Notes: a model not told the origin generated them from the letters alone. DNA of 64,000 bases from Guptibacillus hwajinpoensis (GCF_020171785.1 NZ_JAIVAE010000002.1:310001-374000); one strand, 5' to 3'; numbered from the stretch's first letter, positions 1 through 9,124 are shown. Made by a program: numbers and translations.

Positions 1-808
1 GCTTGCTGAATCAGGTATCGGTGGTATGTCTATCGGACTTGCACTAACTGGATTCCGTCCAGTACCAGAAGTTCAGTTCTTTGGATTTGTATACGAAGTA
101 ATGGATGCTATTTCCGGTCAAATGGCTCGTCTTCGTTATCGTTCAGGCGGCTCTTTCCACGCGCCGATTACTGTTCGCTCACCATTTGGTGGCGGCGTTA
201 AAACACCAGAACTTCACGCAGATAGCCTTGAAGGTCTAATGGCGCAACAGCCAGGACTAAAAGTTGTAATCCCTTCAAACCCTTATGATGCAAAAGGACT
301 TCTTATTTCTGCGATTCGTGATAACGATCCAGTTATTTTCCTTGAGCACATGAAGCTTTATCGTTCTTTCCGTCAGGAAGTTCCTGAAGAAGAATACACA
401 ATTGAAATTGGTAAAGCTGAAGTGAAACGTGAAGGTACTGACATCACAATCGTAACTTACGGTGCGATGGTACAAGCTTCTCTTAAAGCTGCTGAAGAGC
501 TTGAAAAGAACGACATCAGTGCAGAAGTAATCGACCTTCGTACGGTTAGCCCGCTCGATATCGATACAATTATTGCCTCTGTTGAAAAAACAAATCGTGC
601 AATTGTTGTTCAAGAAGCTCAGAAGCAAGCTGGTATTGCGGCTAACGTCGTTGCAGAAATTAACGACCGCGCAATTCTAAGTCTTGAAGCACCAGTTCTT
701 CGCGTAGCTGCACCTGATACTGTATTTGCATTCTCAGCTGCTGAAGATGTATGGCTTCCTGATCATACTGATATTATCGAAAAAGCAACTCAAGTTGTTA
801 ATTTCTAA
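1..808 (+). CDS. pdhB: pyruvate dehydrogenase E1 component beta subunit (5' end outside window)
   Basis: The reading frame is open from base 2 and continues upstream of the window, so the gene is truncated by the window edge; the first internal ATG at 26 is not the start. The product is the C-terminal ~268 residues of the E1 beta subunit, which with E1 alpha decarboxylates pyruvate using thiamine diphosphate and acetylates the lipoyl arm of E2. Visible family signatures are the [11 protein letters not shown] stretch, the [19 protein letters not shown] loop, and the C-terminal transketolase domain with the segment [12 protein letters not shown]. It lies upstream of pdhC and pdhD in the usual order. 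Assignment is firm from sequence and context. Confidence 0.96.
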   Translation, partial: LAESGIGGMSIGLALTGFRPVPEVQFFGFVYEVMDAISGQMARLRYRSGGSFHAPITVRSPFGGGVKTPELHADSLEGLMAQQPGLKVVIPSNPYDAKGLLISAIRDNDPVIFLEHMKLYRSFRQEVPEEEYTIEIGKAEVKREGTDITIVTYGAMVQASLKAAEELEKNDISAEVIDLRTVSPLDIDTIIASVEKTNRAIVVQEAQKQAGIAANVVAEINDRAILSLEAPVLRVAAPDTVFAFSAAEDVWLPDHTDIIEKATQVVNF

Positions 809-830
809 TTAACTCTTTATAAAAAAACAT

Positions 831-860
831 GAAGTGAAGCTGCGATCCGCGCTTCGCTTC
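831..860 (+). other. intercistronic hairpin between pdhB and pdhC
   Basis: A 10-bp arm (831-840) pairs with 851-860, with one G-U pair, and the inner loop can pair further. No U-run follows, so it is not a standard terminator. In an operon whose E2 subunit is needed in excess, such a hairpin could protect or mark a processed pdhCD message. That role is inference. Confidence 0.5.
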
Positions 861-907
861 AGATCTTATATGAGCAAAATTTTTCTACAATTAGGAGGCG
901 AAGTCCC

Positions 908-2221
908 GTGGCATTTCAATTTAAGATGCCGGATATCGGTGAAGGTATCCATGAAGGCGAAATCGTAAAATGGTTTGTTAAATCCGGAGATGAAGTTAAA
1001 GAAGACGATATTCTTGCAGAAGTACAAAACGACAAAGCTGTTGTTGAAATTCCTTCCCCAGTAGACGGAACAGTTAAAGAAGTTCACGCTGAAGAAGGCG
1101 CAACTGTAATCGTTGGAGACGTAGTGATTACTTTCGACGCAGAAGGTTATGAAGATGCAGAGGAAGAACCTGCAGCTGAACAGCCTCAAGCTGAAGAAGA
1201 AGCTCCTAAAGCTGAAGCAAAATCTGAAGCAAAAGAAGATAGCGCTGGATCAAAACCACTTCCTGAAGCTGAAGAAGAAACAGATCCAACAAAACGCGTT
1301 ATTGCTATGCCAGCAGTACGTAAATATGCTCGTGAAAACGGCGTAAGCATTTCAAAAGTATCTGGTTCAGGTAAAAATGGTCGCGTCGTAAAAGAAGACA
1401 TCGACACTCACTTGAATGGTGGAGGCGAAGCAGCTTCTGAAGCTCCAGCAGCGACAGAAGAAAAAGCTGAAGCGAAGCAAGAAGCTTCTACTACATCAGC
1501 ACAGCCACAAGCATCTGCACAACCAGAAACTCGTGAGAAGATGAAAGGTATGCGTAAAGCAATTGCGAAAGCAATGGTTAACTCGAAGCATACTGCTCCA
1601 CACGTAACTCACATGGATGAAGTTGTTGTAACAGATCTTGTTGCTCATCGTAAGAAGTTCAAACAATATGCTGCAGACAAAGATGTGAAGCTAACTTACC
1701 TTCCATACGTTGTAAAAGCACTTGTTTCTGCACTTCGCGAATTCCCAATGTTGAATGCATCTATTGATGATTCTACTGAGGAAATCGTACACAAGCATTA
1801 CTACAACATCGGTATCGCTGCTAACACTGACGCTGGACTAGTTGTTCCAGTTGTGAAAGAAGCAGACCGTAAGCCACTTCTTAATGTTTCATCTGAAATT
1901 AATGAGTTGGCTAAAAAAGCTCGCGATGGTAAACTATCAGGGGACGATATGAAAGGTAGCACATGTACTATTTCTAACCTGGGTTCTGCTGGTGGTCAAT
2001 GGTTCACTCCAATCATCAACAACCCGGATGCTGCTATTCTTGGTATTGGTCGTATTGAGGAGAAGCCAGTTGTTATCGACGGAGAAATCGTTGCTGCACC
2101 TGTTCTTGCTCTATCGATCAGCTACGACCACAGACTTATTGATGGCGTAACAGCACAACTTGCTCTTAATCACATCAAGCGTCTGTTGAACGATCCACAA
2201 CTCTTAATGATGGAGGCGTAA
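908..2221 (+). CDS. pdhC: dihydrolipoamide acetyltransferase E2 of pyruvate dehydrogenase
   Basis: 437 residues starting at GTG 908, 9 bases after a strong AGGAGG (893-898). Domain order: N-terminal lipoyl domain (about 1-78) with the lipoylated lysine K43 in the DKAVVEIP motif; an Ala/Glu/Lys/Pro-rich linker; a peripheral-subunit binding domain (about 131-168, [19 protein letters not shown]) that docks E1 or E3; a second flexible linker; and the CoA-dependent acetyltransferase core (about 210-437) ending with the HxxxDG catalytic motif (SYDHRLIDG). It forms the core of the complex and transfers acetyl to CoA. A single lipoyl domain is usual for Bacillus. pdhD follows 4 bases after the stop. 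Confidence 0.97.
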   Translation: MAFQFKMPDIGEGIHEGEIVKWFVKSGDEVKEDDILAEVQNDKAVVEIPSPVDGTVKEVHAEEGATVIVGDVVITFDAEGYEDAEEEPAAEQPQAEEEAPKAEAKSEAKEDSAGSKPLPEAEEETDPTKRVIAMPAVRKYARENGVSISKVSGSGKNGRVVKEDIDTHLNGGGEAASEAPAATEEKAEAKQEASTTSAQPQASAQPETREKMKGMRKAIAKAMVNSKHTAPHVTHMDEVVVTDLVAHRKKFKQYAADKDVKLTYLPYVVKALVSALREFPMLNASIDDSTEEIVHKHYYNIGIAANTDAGLVVPVVKEADRKPLLNVSSEINELAKKARDGKLSGDDMKGSTCTISNLGSAGGQWFTPIINNPDAAILGIGRIEEKPVVIDGEIVAAPVLALSISYDHRLIDGVTAQLALNHIKRLLNDPQLLMMEA

Positions 2222-2225
2222 TAAT

Positions 2226-3635
2226 ATGGTAGTAGGAGATTTTCCAATCGAATTAGACACACTTGTAGTAGGAGCTGGACCAGGTGGATATGTGGCTGCA
2301 ATCCGTGCAGCACAGCTTGGTCAGAAAGTTGCCATTGCTGACAAAGGAACTCTAGGCGGAGTTTGCTTAAACGTCGGCTGTATTCCTTCAAAAGCAATGA
2401 TTAATGCATCTCATAAATATGAGTCTGCAAAGCACTCCGATGATATCGGAATCACAGCTGAGAACGTGAGCGTCGACATGAAAAAAGTACAGGAGTGGAA
2501 ATCTTCTGTTGTTGACAAGCTTACTGGCGGCGTAGCAGGACTTATGAAATCAAATAAAGTTGATGTTATCAGTGGTGAAGTTTATTTCGTCGATAAGAAC
2601 ACAGTTCGTATCATGGACGAAAAGAACTCTCAAACGTATACATTCAACAACTGCATCATCGCAACAGGATCTCGCCCAATCGAACTTCCAAGCTTCAAAT
2701 GGAGCAAGCGTGTGATTTCTTCAACTGGTGCACTTGCACTTGACGAAGTTCCTAAGAAAATGGTGGTAATCGGCGGAGGATACATCGGAATCGAACTTGG
2801 TACTGTGTACGCAAACTTCGGTACTGAAGTAACAATCCTTGAAGGTACGAAGCAAATTCTACCTGGATTCGAAAAACAAATGAGCTCTCTTGTTTCTCGT
2901 CGTCTTAAGAAGAAAGGTAATGTAGAAATCATTACTCAAGCTCTTGCACAAGGCGTTGAAGAAACAGAAGACGGCGTAACAGTAACAGCAGAAATCAAAG
3001 GTGAAACGCAGACGTTTGACGCTGATTATGTTCTAGTTACAGTTGGTCGTAAGCCTAATACAAATGAAATCGGTCTTGAAGAACTTGGCGTTGAAATGAC
3101 GGACAAAGGTCTTGTGAAGATTGACAAGCAGTGTCGTACAAACTTCGATAACATCTATGCGATTGGTGATATCGTAGAAGGTCCTGCACTTGCTCATAAA
3201 GCTTCTTACGAAGGTAAAGTAGCTGCAGAAGCGATCAGTGGTGAAAACTCTGTGATTGACTATCTTGCAATCCCAGCGGTTGTTTTCTCTGACCCAGAAC
3301 TCGCTTCAGTTGGTTACACTGAACAAGAAGCAAAAGATCAAGGTTTCGATGTGAAAGCATCTAAATTCCCATTCGGCGCTAATGGCCGTGCATTGTCTCT
3401 TAACGACAGTGAAGGATTTATGAAGCTTATCACTCGTAAAGAAGATGGCTTAGTGATCGGTGCTCAAATTGCTGGTCCTAACGCTTCTGATATGATTGCT
3501 GAGCTTGGTCTTGCAATCGAAGCTGGTATGACAGCTGAAGACATTGCGCTTACAATCCATGCTCACCCAACACTTGGAGAAATTACTATGGAAGCTGCTG
3601 AAGTAGCTCTAGGTACTCCAATTCATATTGGTTAA
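2226..3635 (+). CDS. pdhD: dihydrolipoamide dehydrogenase E3
   Basis: 469 residues. ATG 2226 is served by the GGAGG that overlaps the last codons of pdhC, so translation is probably coupled. The enzyme reoxidises the dihydrolipoyl group of E2 using FAD and NAD. Seen in order: the FAD Rossmann motif [17 protein letters not shown] near residue 16, the redox disulfide [13 protein letters not shown] near 45, the NAD-binding motif [12 protein letters not shown] near 180, the GRKPNT stretch, and the catalytic His-Glu pair in HAHPTLGE near the C terminus. Length is typical. It is the last gene of the operon and is followed by a strong terminator. E3 is usually shared with other 2-oxoacid dehydrogenases. 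Confidence 0.97.
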   Translation: MVVGDFPIELDTLVVGAGPGGYVAAIRAAQLGQKVAIADKGTLGGVCLNVGCIPSKAMINASHKYESAKHSDDIGITAENVSVDMKKVQEWKSSVVDKLTGGVAGLMKSNKVDVISGEVYFVDKNTVRIMDEKNSQTYTFNNCIIATGSRPIELPSFKWSKRVISSTGALALDEVPKKMVVIGGGYIGIELGTVYANFGTEVTILEGTKQILPGFEKQMSSLVSRRLKKKGNVEIITQALAQGVEETEDGVTVTAEIKGETQTFDADYVLVTVGRKPNTNEIGLEELGVEMTDKGLVKIDKQCRTNFDNIYAIGDIVEGPALAHKASYEGKVAAEAISGENSVIDYLAIPAVVFSDPELASVGYTEQEAKDQGFDVKASKFPFGANGRALSLNDSEGFMKLITRKEDGLVIGAQIAGPNASDMIAELGLAIEAGMTAEDIALTIHAHPTLGEITMEAAEVALGTPIHIG

Positions 3636-3648
3636 TTTCTTATTAAAA

Positions 3649-3683
3649 AACTTCGGAGACACTGAGTCTCCGAAGTTTTTTTT
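3649..3683 (+). terminator. intrinsic terminator of the pdh operon
   Basis: A 12-bp perfect stem (3649-3660 with 3666-3677), a 5-base loop and a T8 run beginning in the stem, placed 13 bases after the pdhD stop. Confidence 0.92.
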
Positions 3684-3802
3684 GCTGAGCGAAACTTGTT
3701 TTAGAACTGATTGAGGGAGAGGAGCCATTTTTATCAATAAAAGGACATACATATGAATAGAATAACTGCTTCTAGTGGAGGTGGAGTGGAATGTATTGAA
3801 AA

Positions 3803-4027
3803 GTGCTTTGCTTTCAGTTCATGATCTGGTTTGCTTTTTTTCAAATCATTCATCATTCTCCACGAGATCCAATTGGATTTAAAATCGTATTGTTTCTCGT
3901 TTTTCTCTATCTGGTTTGTACGATTTCAATACAAATGGTGACGAGAGGGAAGGAGCTTCTTTTTCTCATTTCTTTCTCTACAACTATTGCATTAGTCATT
4001 AATTATTTCTATATCTTATTCATATAA
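3803..4027 (+). CDS. small membrane protein of unknown function, possible disrupted start
   Basis: 74 residues from GTG 3803, with two or three hydrophobic segments (about 1-15, 24-42, 52-72) and no recognised family. The odd feature is the start. A good ribosome-binding site (GGAGG at about 3777) points to ATG 3791, but that frame reads ATG-TAT-TGA before continuing into this open frame. A single TGG-to-TGA change at codon 3 would explain it. The protein may be made by re-initiation at GTG 3803 or ATG 3821, or the gene may be a fresh pseudogene. It lies between the pdh terminator and a bidirectional terminator, which supports it being a real transcription unit. Confidence 0.45.
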   Translation: MLCFQFMIWFAFFQIIHHSPRDPIGFKIVLFLVFLYLVCTISIQMVTRGKELLFLISFSTTIALVINYFYILFI

Positions 4028-4041
4028 GTTGTAGTCCATAT

Positions 4042-4074
4042 AAAAGCGCACTACCAAATTGGTAGTGCGCTTTT
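4042..4074. terminator. bidirectional terminator between convergent genes
   Basis: A near-perfect palindrome with 14-bp arms (4042-4055 and 4061-4074), A4 on one side and T4 plus TATTATTTT on the other. It sits just after the small membrane gene and before the stop of the convergent transporter gene. Confidence 0.9.
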
Positions 4075-4075
4075 A

Positions 4076-5587
4076 TTATTTTGTCTCATCTTTTTTAGGT
4101 GGTCTTGGCGGTATTTTCTCTTGTTTAAAAGCTTTTAATAGAGAGATTATCATACCGATTATGATAATAGCAAACGGAAAAGCGGCTATGATAGACGCAG
4201 TTTGCAGGGCACCGAGGCCACCTGACCAAAGAAGAACTGCTGCAGCTGATGACTGAATCACACCCCAAGTTAATTTCACTTTGGTTGAAGGATTCATACT
4301 TCCGTTCGTCGTTTGCATCCCAAGAACAAATGTAGCTGAGTCAGCCGATGTAATAAAGAAGGTACTGATTAGTAATATCGCAATGATCGACATAAATGTA
4401 CCAAGTGGATATTGCTCTAGTACAGCGAATAGTGCAACTTCCATACCCCGGTTGTTAATAATGTCGTAAATACCCGTTCCGGCCATATCAAGTGAAATAG
4501 CGGAACCTCCAAACACGGAGAACCATAATCCCCCGAAGATCGTTGGTACTAAAAGAACACCAAGAACAAATTCTCGTATCGTTCTACCTTTTGATACACG
4601 AGCAATAAACGTTCCGACAAATGGTGCCCAGGCAATCCACCATGCCCAGTAGAAGATTGTCCAACTCTGTATCCAGGACGATCCTTCAAATGGTCTCATT
4701 CGAAGACTCATGCTAGGCAAATTTTGAATATAGGAACCAAGCGTAGATGTAAAGAGATCCATAATAAAGTTTGTTGGTCCTGCAAAGAGCAAGAAGAACA
4801 TGAGTAAAATGGCAAGTACGATATTTGTATTACTTAAGTACTTAATTCCTTTTGAAATGCCTGTTGAAGCAGAAATCATATAAAGCACTGTAACAATTAA
4901 GATAATGATCAATTGTGTTGTAAACGAATTTTCAATGCCTGTTAAATAAGAGATTCCTCCACCGATTTGTGAAGCTCCGAATCCGAGTGAAGTAGCGACA
5001 CCAAATACGGTCGCAATAACAGCGATAACGTCAATTATTTTACCAATAGGTCCATTTACGCGCTCTCCTAGAATCGGATAGAAAATAGCACTAATAAGAC
5101 CTGGTGCTCCTTTTCTAAACTTAAAGAATGCTAGAGCTAACGCAACTGTGGTATAAATCGCCCAAGGGTGTAGCCCCCAATGGAAGAAACTATACTGAAA
5201 CGCAAGTCTTGCTGCTTCATCTGACTGAGAAGCAGCGCCAGCAGGTGGATCGTAATAATGGAACATTGGTTCTGCAACGCCCCAGAATACAAGTCCAATT
5301 CCCATTCCAGCTGAAAATAACATCGCAAACCATGTAATGAGATTATACTCCGGTACATCTGTTTCTTTTCCAAGTCGAAGTCTGCCGTACTTCGAAAAAA
5401 TAAGATAGATTGCAAAAATTAGAAAGCCTGACGCTGCTAATAAATAAAACCATCCAAACTTCACCTGAAGAAAGCTTTGAAGTGAAGTAGTCGTTGCATC
5501 TAAAGACTCTGGAGAAATGGTTCCCCATGAAATAAAGATAAGAGATAATACTACAGAGATTATAAAGACTGCTGTAAGCTTATTCAA
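4076..5587 (-). CDS. BCCT-family glycine betaine/choline/carnitine-type transporter
   Basis: 503 residues and about 12 hydrophobic segments. Family signatures are clear: FSAGMGIGLVFWGVAEPMFHY near residue 90, and WWIAWAPFVGTFIARVSKG, the WAPFVG core segment of BCCT carriers. Related proteins (OpuD, BetL, BetP) import compatible solutes with sodium in response to osmotic stress; the exact substrate cannot be read from sequence. The start appears to be TTG 5587, preceded by AAAGGTGATGATG; two ATG codons just upstream are in a short closed frame. It is an isolated gene, convergent with the small membrane gene and divergent from the deacetylase. The C terminus is short and lysine/proline-rich, without a long regulatory tail. 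Confidence 0.9.
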   Translation of the reverse strand: MNKLTAVFIISVVLSLIFISWGTISPESLDATTTSLQSFLQVKFGWFYLLAASGFLIFAIYLIFSKYGRLRLGKETDVPEYNLITWFAMLFSAGMGIGLVFWGVAEPMFHYYDPPAGAASQSDEAARLAFQYSFFHWGLHPWAIYTTVALALAFFKFRKGAPGLISAIFYPILGERVNGPIGKIIDVIAVIATVFGVATSLGFGASQIGGGISYLTGIENSFTTQLIIILIVTVLYMISASTGISKGIKYLSNTNIVLAILLMFFLLFAGPTNFIMDLFTSTLGSYIQNLPSMSLRMRPFEGSSWIQSWTIFYWAWWIAWAPFVGTFIARVSKGRTIREFVLGVLLVPTIFGGLWFSVFGGSAISLDMAGTGIYDIINNRGMEVALFAVLEQYPLGTFMSIIAILLISTFFITSADSATFVLGMQTTNGSMNPSTKVKLTWGVIQSSAAAVLLWSGGLGALQTASIIAAFPFAIIIIGMIISLLKAFKQEKIPPRPPKKDETK

Positions 5588-5936
5588 ATTTCATCATCAC
5601 CTTTCTGAATAATTAACTGTACTTTCATCCGAAAAGCTTTTTTAATAAATCAGAAATAAAATGCATGTGTACTCAATTTCACCTGTCGTTACCAAAACTA
5701 TGCAGCAAGCACCCTATTTCCTATTATTAACAGGCTTTGTAACGGATCGCGAAATTTGCCACGTTGTCTAGTATATTTGTTGAAATCAACGTTGTAAAGG
5801 GAAATACCATGTCAGAGAGGTAGTCAGAATTGTAGGATAATGAAAAGGGATTTGTTGGTTAAATGTGACATTCTTCTCTTTCACCAGCCCCATAATTGGT
5901 TTATGATGAAGGGAGACTACATAAGGAGAGAGAGAA
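5588..5936. other. 349-bp divergent intergenic region, nothing recognised
   Basis: This separates the minus-strand BCCT gene from the plus-strand deacetylase and should hold both promoters. I see a -10-like TATGAT at 5902-5907 for the plus strand but no convincing -35, and no clear promoter for the transporter. No RNA gene, repeat or reading frame with a good ribosome-binding site is visible. Confidence 0.5.
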
Positions 5937-6812
5937 ATGACAAATACGTTAAAATGGATGATGTTAGCACTACTGGTTTTTGTAGCTGCTTGCTCAACGA
6001 ATGCAGGTTCTGAACCAAATACCGATGCATCAAAAGAAGAAGCTAGTAATAGCGAACAGGCCTCAAATGAGCAAGAAGCGAGCGAAGACTCTTCTGATGA
6101 AGAAGCAGATTCAAAAGAGGCGAGTGACCAAGAGGAGAAGAAAGAGGAAGAAGAGGCCACTGCTGAAGAGACAGAGCCTGAGTATCGCTTGAATGAAGCA
6201 TTTTGGGGATTTGAACCAATAAATGATGCTCCAGCTGAAGCAGTGCTTCTTACAATCGATGATGCGCCAGATAAAAATGCAGTTGAAATGGCAAAGACAC
6301 TAAAAGAACTTGATGCTCCTGCGATTTTCTTTGTGAATGGTCATTTTATTGATACTGATGAAGAAAAGGCTAGATTAAAGGAAATATATGAGATGGGCTT
6401 TGCTATTGGTAATCATACGATGACGCATGCTGATTTGAAATCTTTATCTGAGGATGAGCAAAGGGAAGAGATTTTGAAATTAAATGAGATGATTGAAGAA
6501 GTGATAGGTGAGAAGCCGAAGTTTTTTAGAGCGCCATTCGGATCAAACACTGATTATTCTAAGTCACTAGCTAAAGAAGAAGGCATGCTTGTGATGAATT
6601 GGACGTATGGGTATGATTGGGTAAAAGAATACCAAAATAAAGCTGCACTAGCTGACATTATGGTCAATTCACCACTTCTACAAAATGGAGCAAACTTGCT
6701 TATGCATGACCGTGATTGGACTGCTGCGGCCATGAGTGACATTGTGTCCGGATTAAGAGATAAAGATTATGATCTCATCAATCCAGAACAAATCGAATTA
6801 GTCAAAAAATAA
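5937..6812 (+). CDS. lipoprotein with polysaccharide deacetylase (NodB) domain
   Basis: 291 residues from ATG 5937 after AAGGAGAG. The N terminus is a lipoprotein signal with lipobox FVAAC (Cys19), followed by a ~70-residue Glu/Ser-rich acidic linker. The NodB-type carbohydrate esterase 4 domain spans about 100-265: motif 1 TIDDAPD (normally TFDDGP), motif 2 HTMTH with the two metal-binding histidines, and motif 3 RAPFGS. It probably deacetylates N-acetylglucosamine or N-acetylmuramic acid in the wall from the outer membrane face. The IDDAP variant keeps both aspartates. The substrate is not deducible. It is single-gene and ends in a bidirectional terminator. Confidence 0.87.
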   Translation: MTNTLKWMMLALLVFVAACSTNAGSEPNTDASKEEASNSEQASNEQEASEDSSDEEADSKEASDQEEKKEEEEATAEETEPEYRLNEAFWGFEPINDAPAEAVLLTIDDAPDKNAVEMAKTLKELDAPAIFFVNGHFIDTDEEKARLKEIYEMGFAIGNHTMTHADLKSLSEDEQREEILKLNEMIEEVIGEKPKFFRAPFGSNTDYSKSLAKEEGMLVMNWTYGYDWVKEYQNKAALADIMVNSPLLQNGANLLMHDRDWTAAAMSDIVSGLRDKDYDLINPEQIELVKK

Positions 6813-6838
6813 ACAGCCATTTGGCTGTTTATTTTTTT
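6807..6838. terminator. bidirectional terminator
   Basis: A 13-bp stem around 6811-6819/6822-6830 flanked by AAAT and ATTTTTTT. It overlaps the stops of both convergent genes. Confidence 0.9.
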
Positions 6839-7209
6839 GCATATCGCATTTTCCGACCATTAAAAAGGATGAGATCTGCTTTTAGTTTTGTAGCAAGAAA
6901 TTTACATAGTTCATTTGCTTTTGCTTTATCACCGTGAGTCGATTGATCGGGTAAAACAACCTGGATCTTTTTTTCAACGAGTCCAATGACAATTGTACGG
7001 TAAGAATCGTTTTTGCCCTTTAAATAAAACCATTCATCAGAGTCAGCATTTTCAACAAGTGTATAAGGAAAAGCTAAGTCACCATACGACCAGGAAAGCT
7101 GCTCTCCTGTTTTCGAAGTAATGTTCATGTAATAAGTGAGCAGTTCTTTAACGTGAATGAGGGACAGTTCCTCTTCTGTTACGGGAGTAAGGTAGGCGCT
7201 TTGTGGCAT
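6829..7209 (-). CDS. DUF1885-like conserved protein
   Basis: 126 residues. I chose ATG 7209, with AGGAGG 5 bases upstream, over the TTG one codon earlier, which would be too close. The sequence (PQSAYLTPV, LLTYYMNITSKTGEQLSWSY, VVLPDQSTHGDKAKANELCKFLATKLKADLILFNGRKM) matches my memory of the DUF1885 family, small soluble Bacillus proteins of unknown function. No signal peptide or membrane segment is seen. It is convergent with the deacetylase and transcribed away from SR1. Family assignment is from memory and moderately sure; function is unknown. Confidence 0.75.
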   Translation of the reverse strand: MPQSAYLTPVTEEELSLIHVKELLTYYMNITSKTGEQLSWSYGDLAFPYTLVENADSDEWFYLKGKNDSYRTIVIGLVEKKIQVVLPDQSTHGDKAKANELCKFLATKLKADLILFNGRKMRYAKK

Positions 7210-7323
7210 CAAATCCTCCTTTCTTCATCTCCATTAGTTTACAGGCAAAAATGTTTTCTGACAATTAGTAGTTTAGAACACATAATAGCGTAAAAAGAAT
7301 ATAATGTGATATACAATATAGTG

Positions 7324-7352
7324 TTGACAAAACAATTGTGACACACTATTAT
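7324..7352 (+). promoter_or_regulatory. sigma-A promoter of the SR1-like RNA
   Basis: A consensus -35 TTGACA (7324-7329), 17-bp spacer and -10 TATTAT (7347-7352). Predicted start of transcription is near 7359. Confidence 0.88.
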
Positions 7353-7366
7353 GGAGTTAAGCGAAA

Positions 7367-7380
7367 CGGAAGCGTTTTCA
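7367..7380 (+). promoter_or_regulatory. candidate cre site (CcpA operator) inside the SR1 leader
   Basis: CGGAAGCGTTTTCA matches the cre consensus TGWAANCGNTNWCA at 12 of 14 positions; mismatches are at 1 and 3. It lies about 8-22 bases downstream of the predicted transcription start, a position where CcpA can act as a roadblock. Prediction only. Confidence 0.5.
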
Positions 7381-7404
7381 AAACTAACTTAAGGGGTGTT
7401 GAGA

Positions 7405-7518
7405 ATGGGTATTATCATTTGCCAAACTTGCGAGAAAACAATTGATCACGTTCATGAAGAGAAGGTAAGCACACTTTATAGCAGATGCCCGGAATGCAAT
7501 AAAAAAGATAAAAAATAA
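7405..7518 (+). CDS. SR1P, GapA-binding peptide
   Basis: 37 residues (MGIIICQTCEKTIDHVHEE and on to EKVSTLYSRCPECNKKDKK), ATG 7405 after AAGGGGTG. The MG-I-CQ-C start, the EKV-TLY core and the four cysteines in two CxxC-like pairs are typical of SR1P. In B. subtilis SR1P binds the glycolytic glyceraldehyde-3-phosphate dehydrogenase GapA and promotes its interaction with RNase J1. The cysteines suggest a metal-binding knuckle, which is inference. The gene is too short for most gene finders. Confidence 0.88.
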   Translation: MGIIICQTCEKTIDHVHEEKVSTLYSRCPECNKKDKK

Positions 7519-7531
7519 TTCTGATAAGACA

Positions 7532-7557
7532 AAGAGGCGGCCCTAGGGCCGCCTCTT
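7532..7557. terminator. bidirectional terminator of SR1 and speA
   Basis: A perfect 26-bp GC-rich palindrome centred at 7544/7545, followed on the plus strand by ATTTAATT. It overlaps the last codon of speA. Confidence 0.9.
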
Positions 7558-9031
7558 ATTTAATTGCTTTATATTCTTTAATCACACGAATATATTTTAA
7601 TTCATCATCTTCAGGTCCTTGAACAGGAAGACCAGCTTCAATATTTTCCACAATATAATTCAAGTTTTCTTCCGTAATGATTTCACCAGGAATAAAGATT
7701 GGAATGCCTGGTGGATAAACCATAACGAATTCAGCGATGACGCGCCCCGCTGACTCAGTAAATGGAATAATTTCCGTTTCGGAATAAAAAGCATCCCTTG
7801 GAGAAACGGCTAGTGTCGGTATATCTGGAGCATGAACCTCAAACTTTTCAGCAACTGTACCATCCGACTCTTTGAAAGCTTCTACCATATCTTTTAAGGC
7901 GTATACAAGGGCATTAACGGATTCCTCATTATCCCCAGGTGTGACAATACAAAGCAAATTATACAAGTCGGAAAGCTCCACTTCCAGATTTGCCTCTTTT
8001 CGTAACCACACTTCTGCTTCATAGCCCGTAATCCCTAGATCGTGAACAGAGATAATTAGTTTTGTTGGATCATAGTCGTAAGTGGCATTAGTTCCAAGAA
8101 TTTCATTCCCAACACAATAGAGTGGGGAGATATCATTAATTTGATTCCTGGCTCGGTCTGCTAGTTGTATCGCGCTTTCGATTAATTCGTACCCATCCAT
8201 CACGAGTCTCTTTCTTGCAACATCAAGAGAAGCAAGGAGAATATAAGAAGTAGAAGTTGTTGTGAGCATACTGATAATGGTTTGTACGCGCTTTGCAGAG
8301 ATGAGACCTTCTTTTACATTTAGCACAGAGCTTTGCGTCATTGATCCACCGAGTTTATGAACGCTAGTTGCGGCCATATCTGCACCTGCCTGCATTGCTG
8401 ATACTGGCAAGCGATCATGAAAATGAATGTGAACACCATGTGCTTCATCAACTAAAACGGGCACATCATATTCATGAGAGATTGAAACAATTTCTTCTAA
8501 ATTTGCAGAAATCCCGAAATAAGTAGGGTTAATAACGAGAACGCCTTTAGCATCAGGGTGCTGTTCGAGCGCTTTCTTTACTGCGACTGGGGTGATGCCA
8601 TGAGAAATGCCGAGCTTAGGATCAATTTCAGGGTGAATGAATACGGGCGTGGCACCTGAAAAGATGATGGCAGACATGACCGATTTATGAACGTTTCTTG
8701 GCACGATTATTTTGTCACCAGGAGAACATACGGTCATCACCATTGTCATGATTGCGCCACTTGTACCTTGAACAGAGAAGAATGTGGAATCGGCACCAAA
8801 AGCTTCTGCTGCAAGGTCCTGTGCTTTTTTAATCATGCCATGCGGATGATGAAGATCATCAAGAGGCTGAATATTAATTAAATCAATCGAAAGTGCATTA
8901 TCGCCAATAAATGCACGAAATTCAGGATCCATTCCATTTCCTTTTTTATGACCAGGAATATGAAATTGAATGGGGTTTTTATTTGCGTGGTTAACTAAAC
9001 CAGTGAATAATGGTGTTTCGTTTTGTTGCAA
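7556..9031 (-). CDS. speA: biosynthetic arginine decarboxylase family (Orn/Lys/Arg decarboxylase), SpeA-type
   Basis: 491 residues of a fold-type I PLP enzyme. The likely start is TTG 9031 (QQNETPLFTG), 6 bases after AGAGGTG; the GTG at 9040 lies inside that ribosome-binding site. The product closely resembles B. subtilis SpeA, which makes agmatine from arginine, the first step of spermidine synthesis. Seen: IPGHKKGNGMDPEFR at the N terminus, the cofactor-contacting LVDEAHGVH, and SATSVHKLGGS-type PLP lysine context (TSVHKLGG). The C-terminal domain ends with GIPIFIPGE. It has its own promoter at 9177-9205 and a hairpin in its leader. Arginine as substrate, rather than lysine, rests on synteny. 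Confidence 0.92.
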   Translation of the reverse strand: MQQNETPLFTGLVNHANKNPIQFHIPGHKKGNGMDPEFRAFIGDNALSIDLINIQPLDDLHHPHGMIKKAQDLAAEAFGADSTFFSVQGTSGAIMTMVMTVCSPGDKIIVPRNVHKSVMSAIIFSGATPVFIHPEIDPKLGISHGITPVAVKKALEQHPDAKGVLVINPTYFGISANLEEIVSISHEYDVPVLVDEAHGVHIHFHDRLPVSAMQAGADMAATSVHKLGGSMTQSSVLNVKEGLISAKRVQTIISMLTTTSTSYILLASLDVARKRLVMDGYELIESAIQLADRARNQINDISPLYCVGNEILGTNATYDYDPTKLIISVHDLGITGYEAEVWLRKEANLEVELSDLYNLLCIVTPGDNEESVNALVYALKDMVEAFKESDGTVAEKFEVHAPDIPTLAVSPRDAFYSETEIIPFTESAGRVIAEFVMVYPPGIPIFIPGEIITEENLNYIVENIEAGLPVQGPEDDELKYIRVIKEYKAIK

Positions 9032-9124
9032 ATCAAGCACCTCTTTATTTATACTTTAGTACGATAGCATTCCACCAACGTTTGGGAAATGAGAATTTAA
9101 TCTTGAATGAGCTGTCGCGAATGG

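Larger units (their letters stand above)
7359..7562 (+). ncRNA. sr1: SR1-type dual-function small RNA
   Basis: The transcript predicted from the consensus promoter to the terminator is about 204 nt, matching the ~205 nt of B. subtilis SR1. In B. subtilis SR1 lies between pdhD and speA, is repressed in glycolytic conditions by CcpN and weakly by CcpA, base-pairs with ahrC mRNA, and encodes the peptide SR1P. Here it again lies between pdhD and speA and encodes an SR1P-like peptide. The RNA is seen by promoter, coding frame and terminator. Base-pairing with ahrC cannot be tested because ahrC is outside the window. Confidence 0.85.

Noticed and set aside
1186-1407. Minus-strand frame inside pdhC, and the many similar shadow frames inside pyc, cta and dcw genes
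   Set aside because: They overlap unambiguous genes, lack ribosome-binding sites and have shadow-frame composition.
3791-3805. Selenocysteine reading of the TGA in codon 3
   Set aside because: Codon 3 of a membrane protein with no SECIS-like hairpin downstream; a point mutation or downstream start is simpler.
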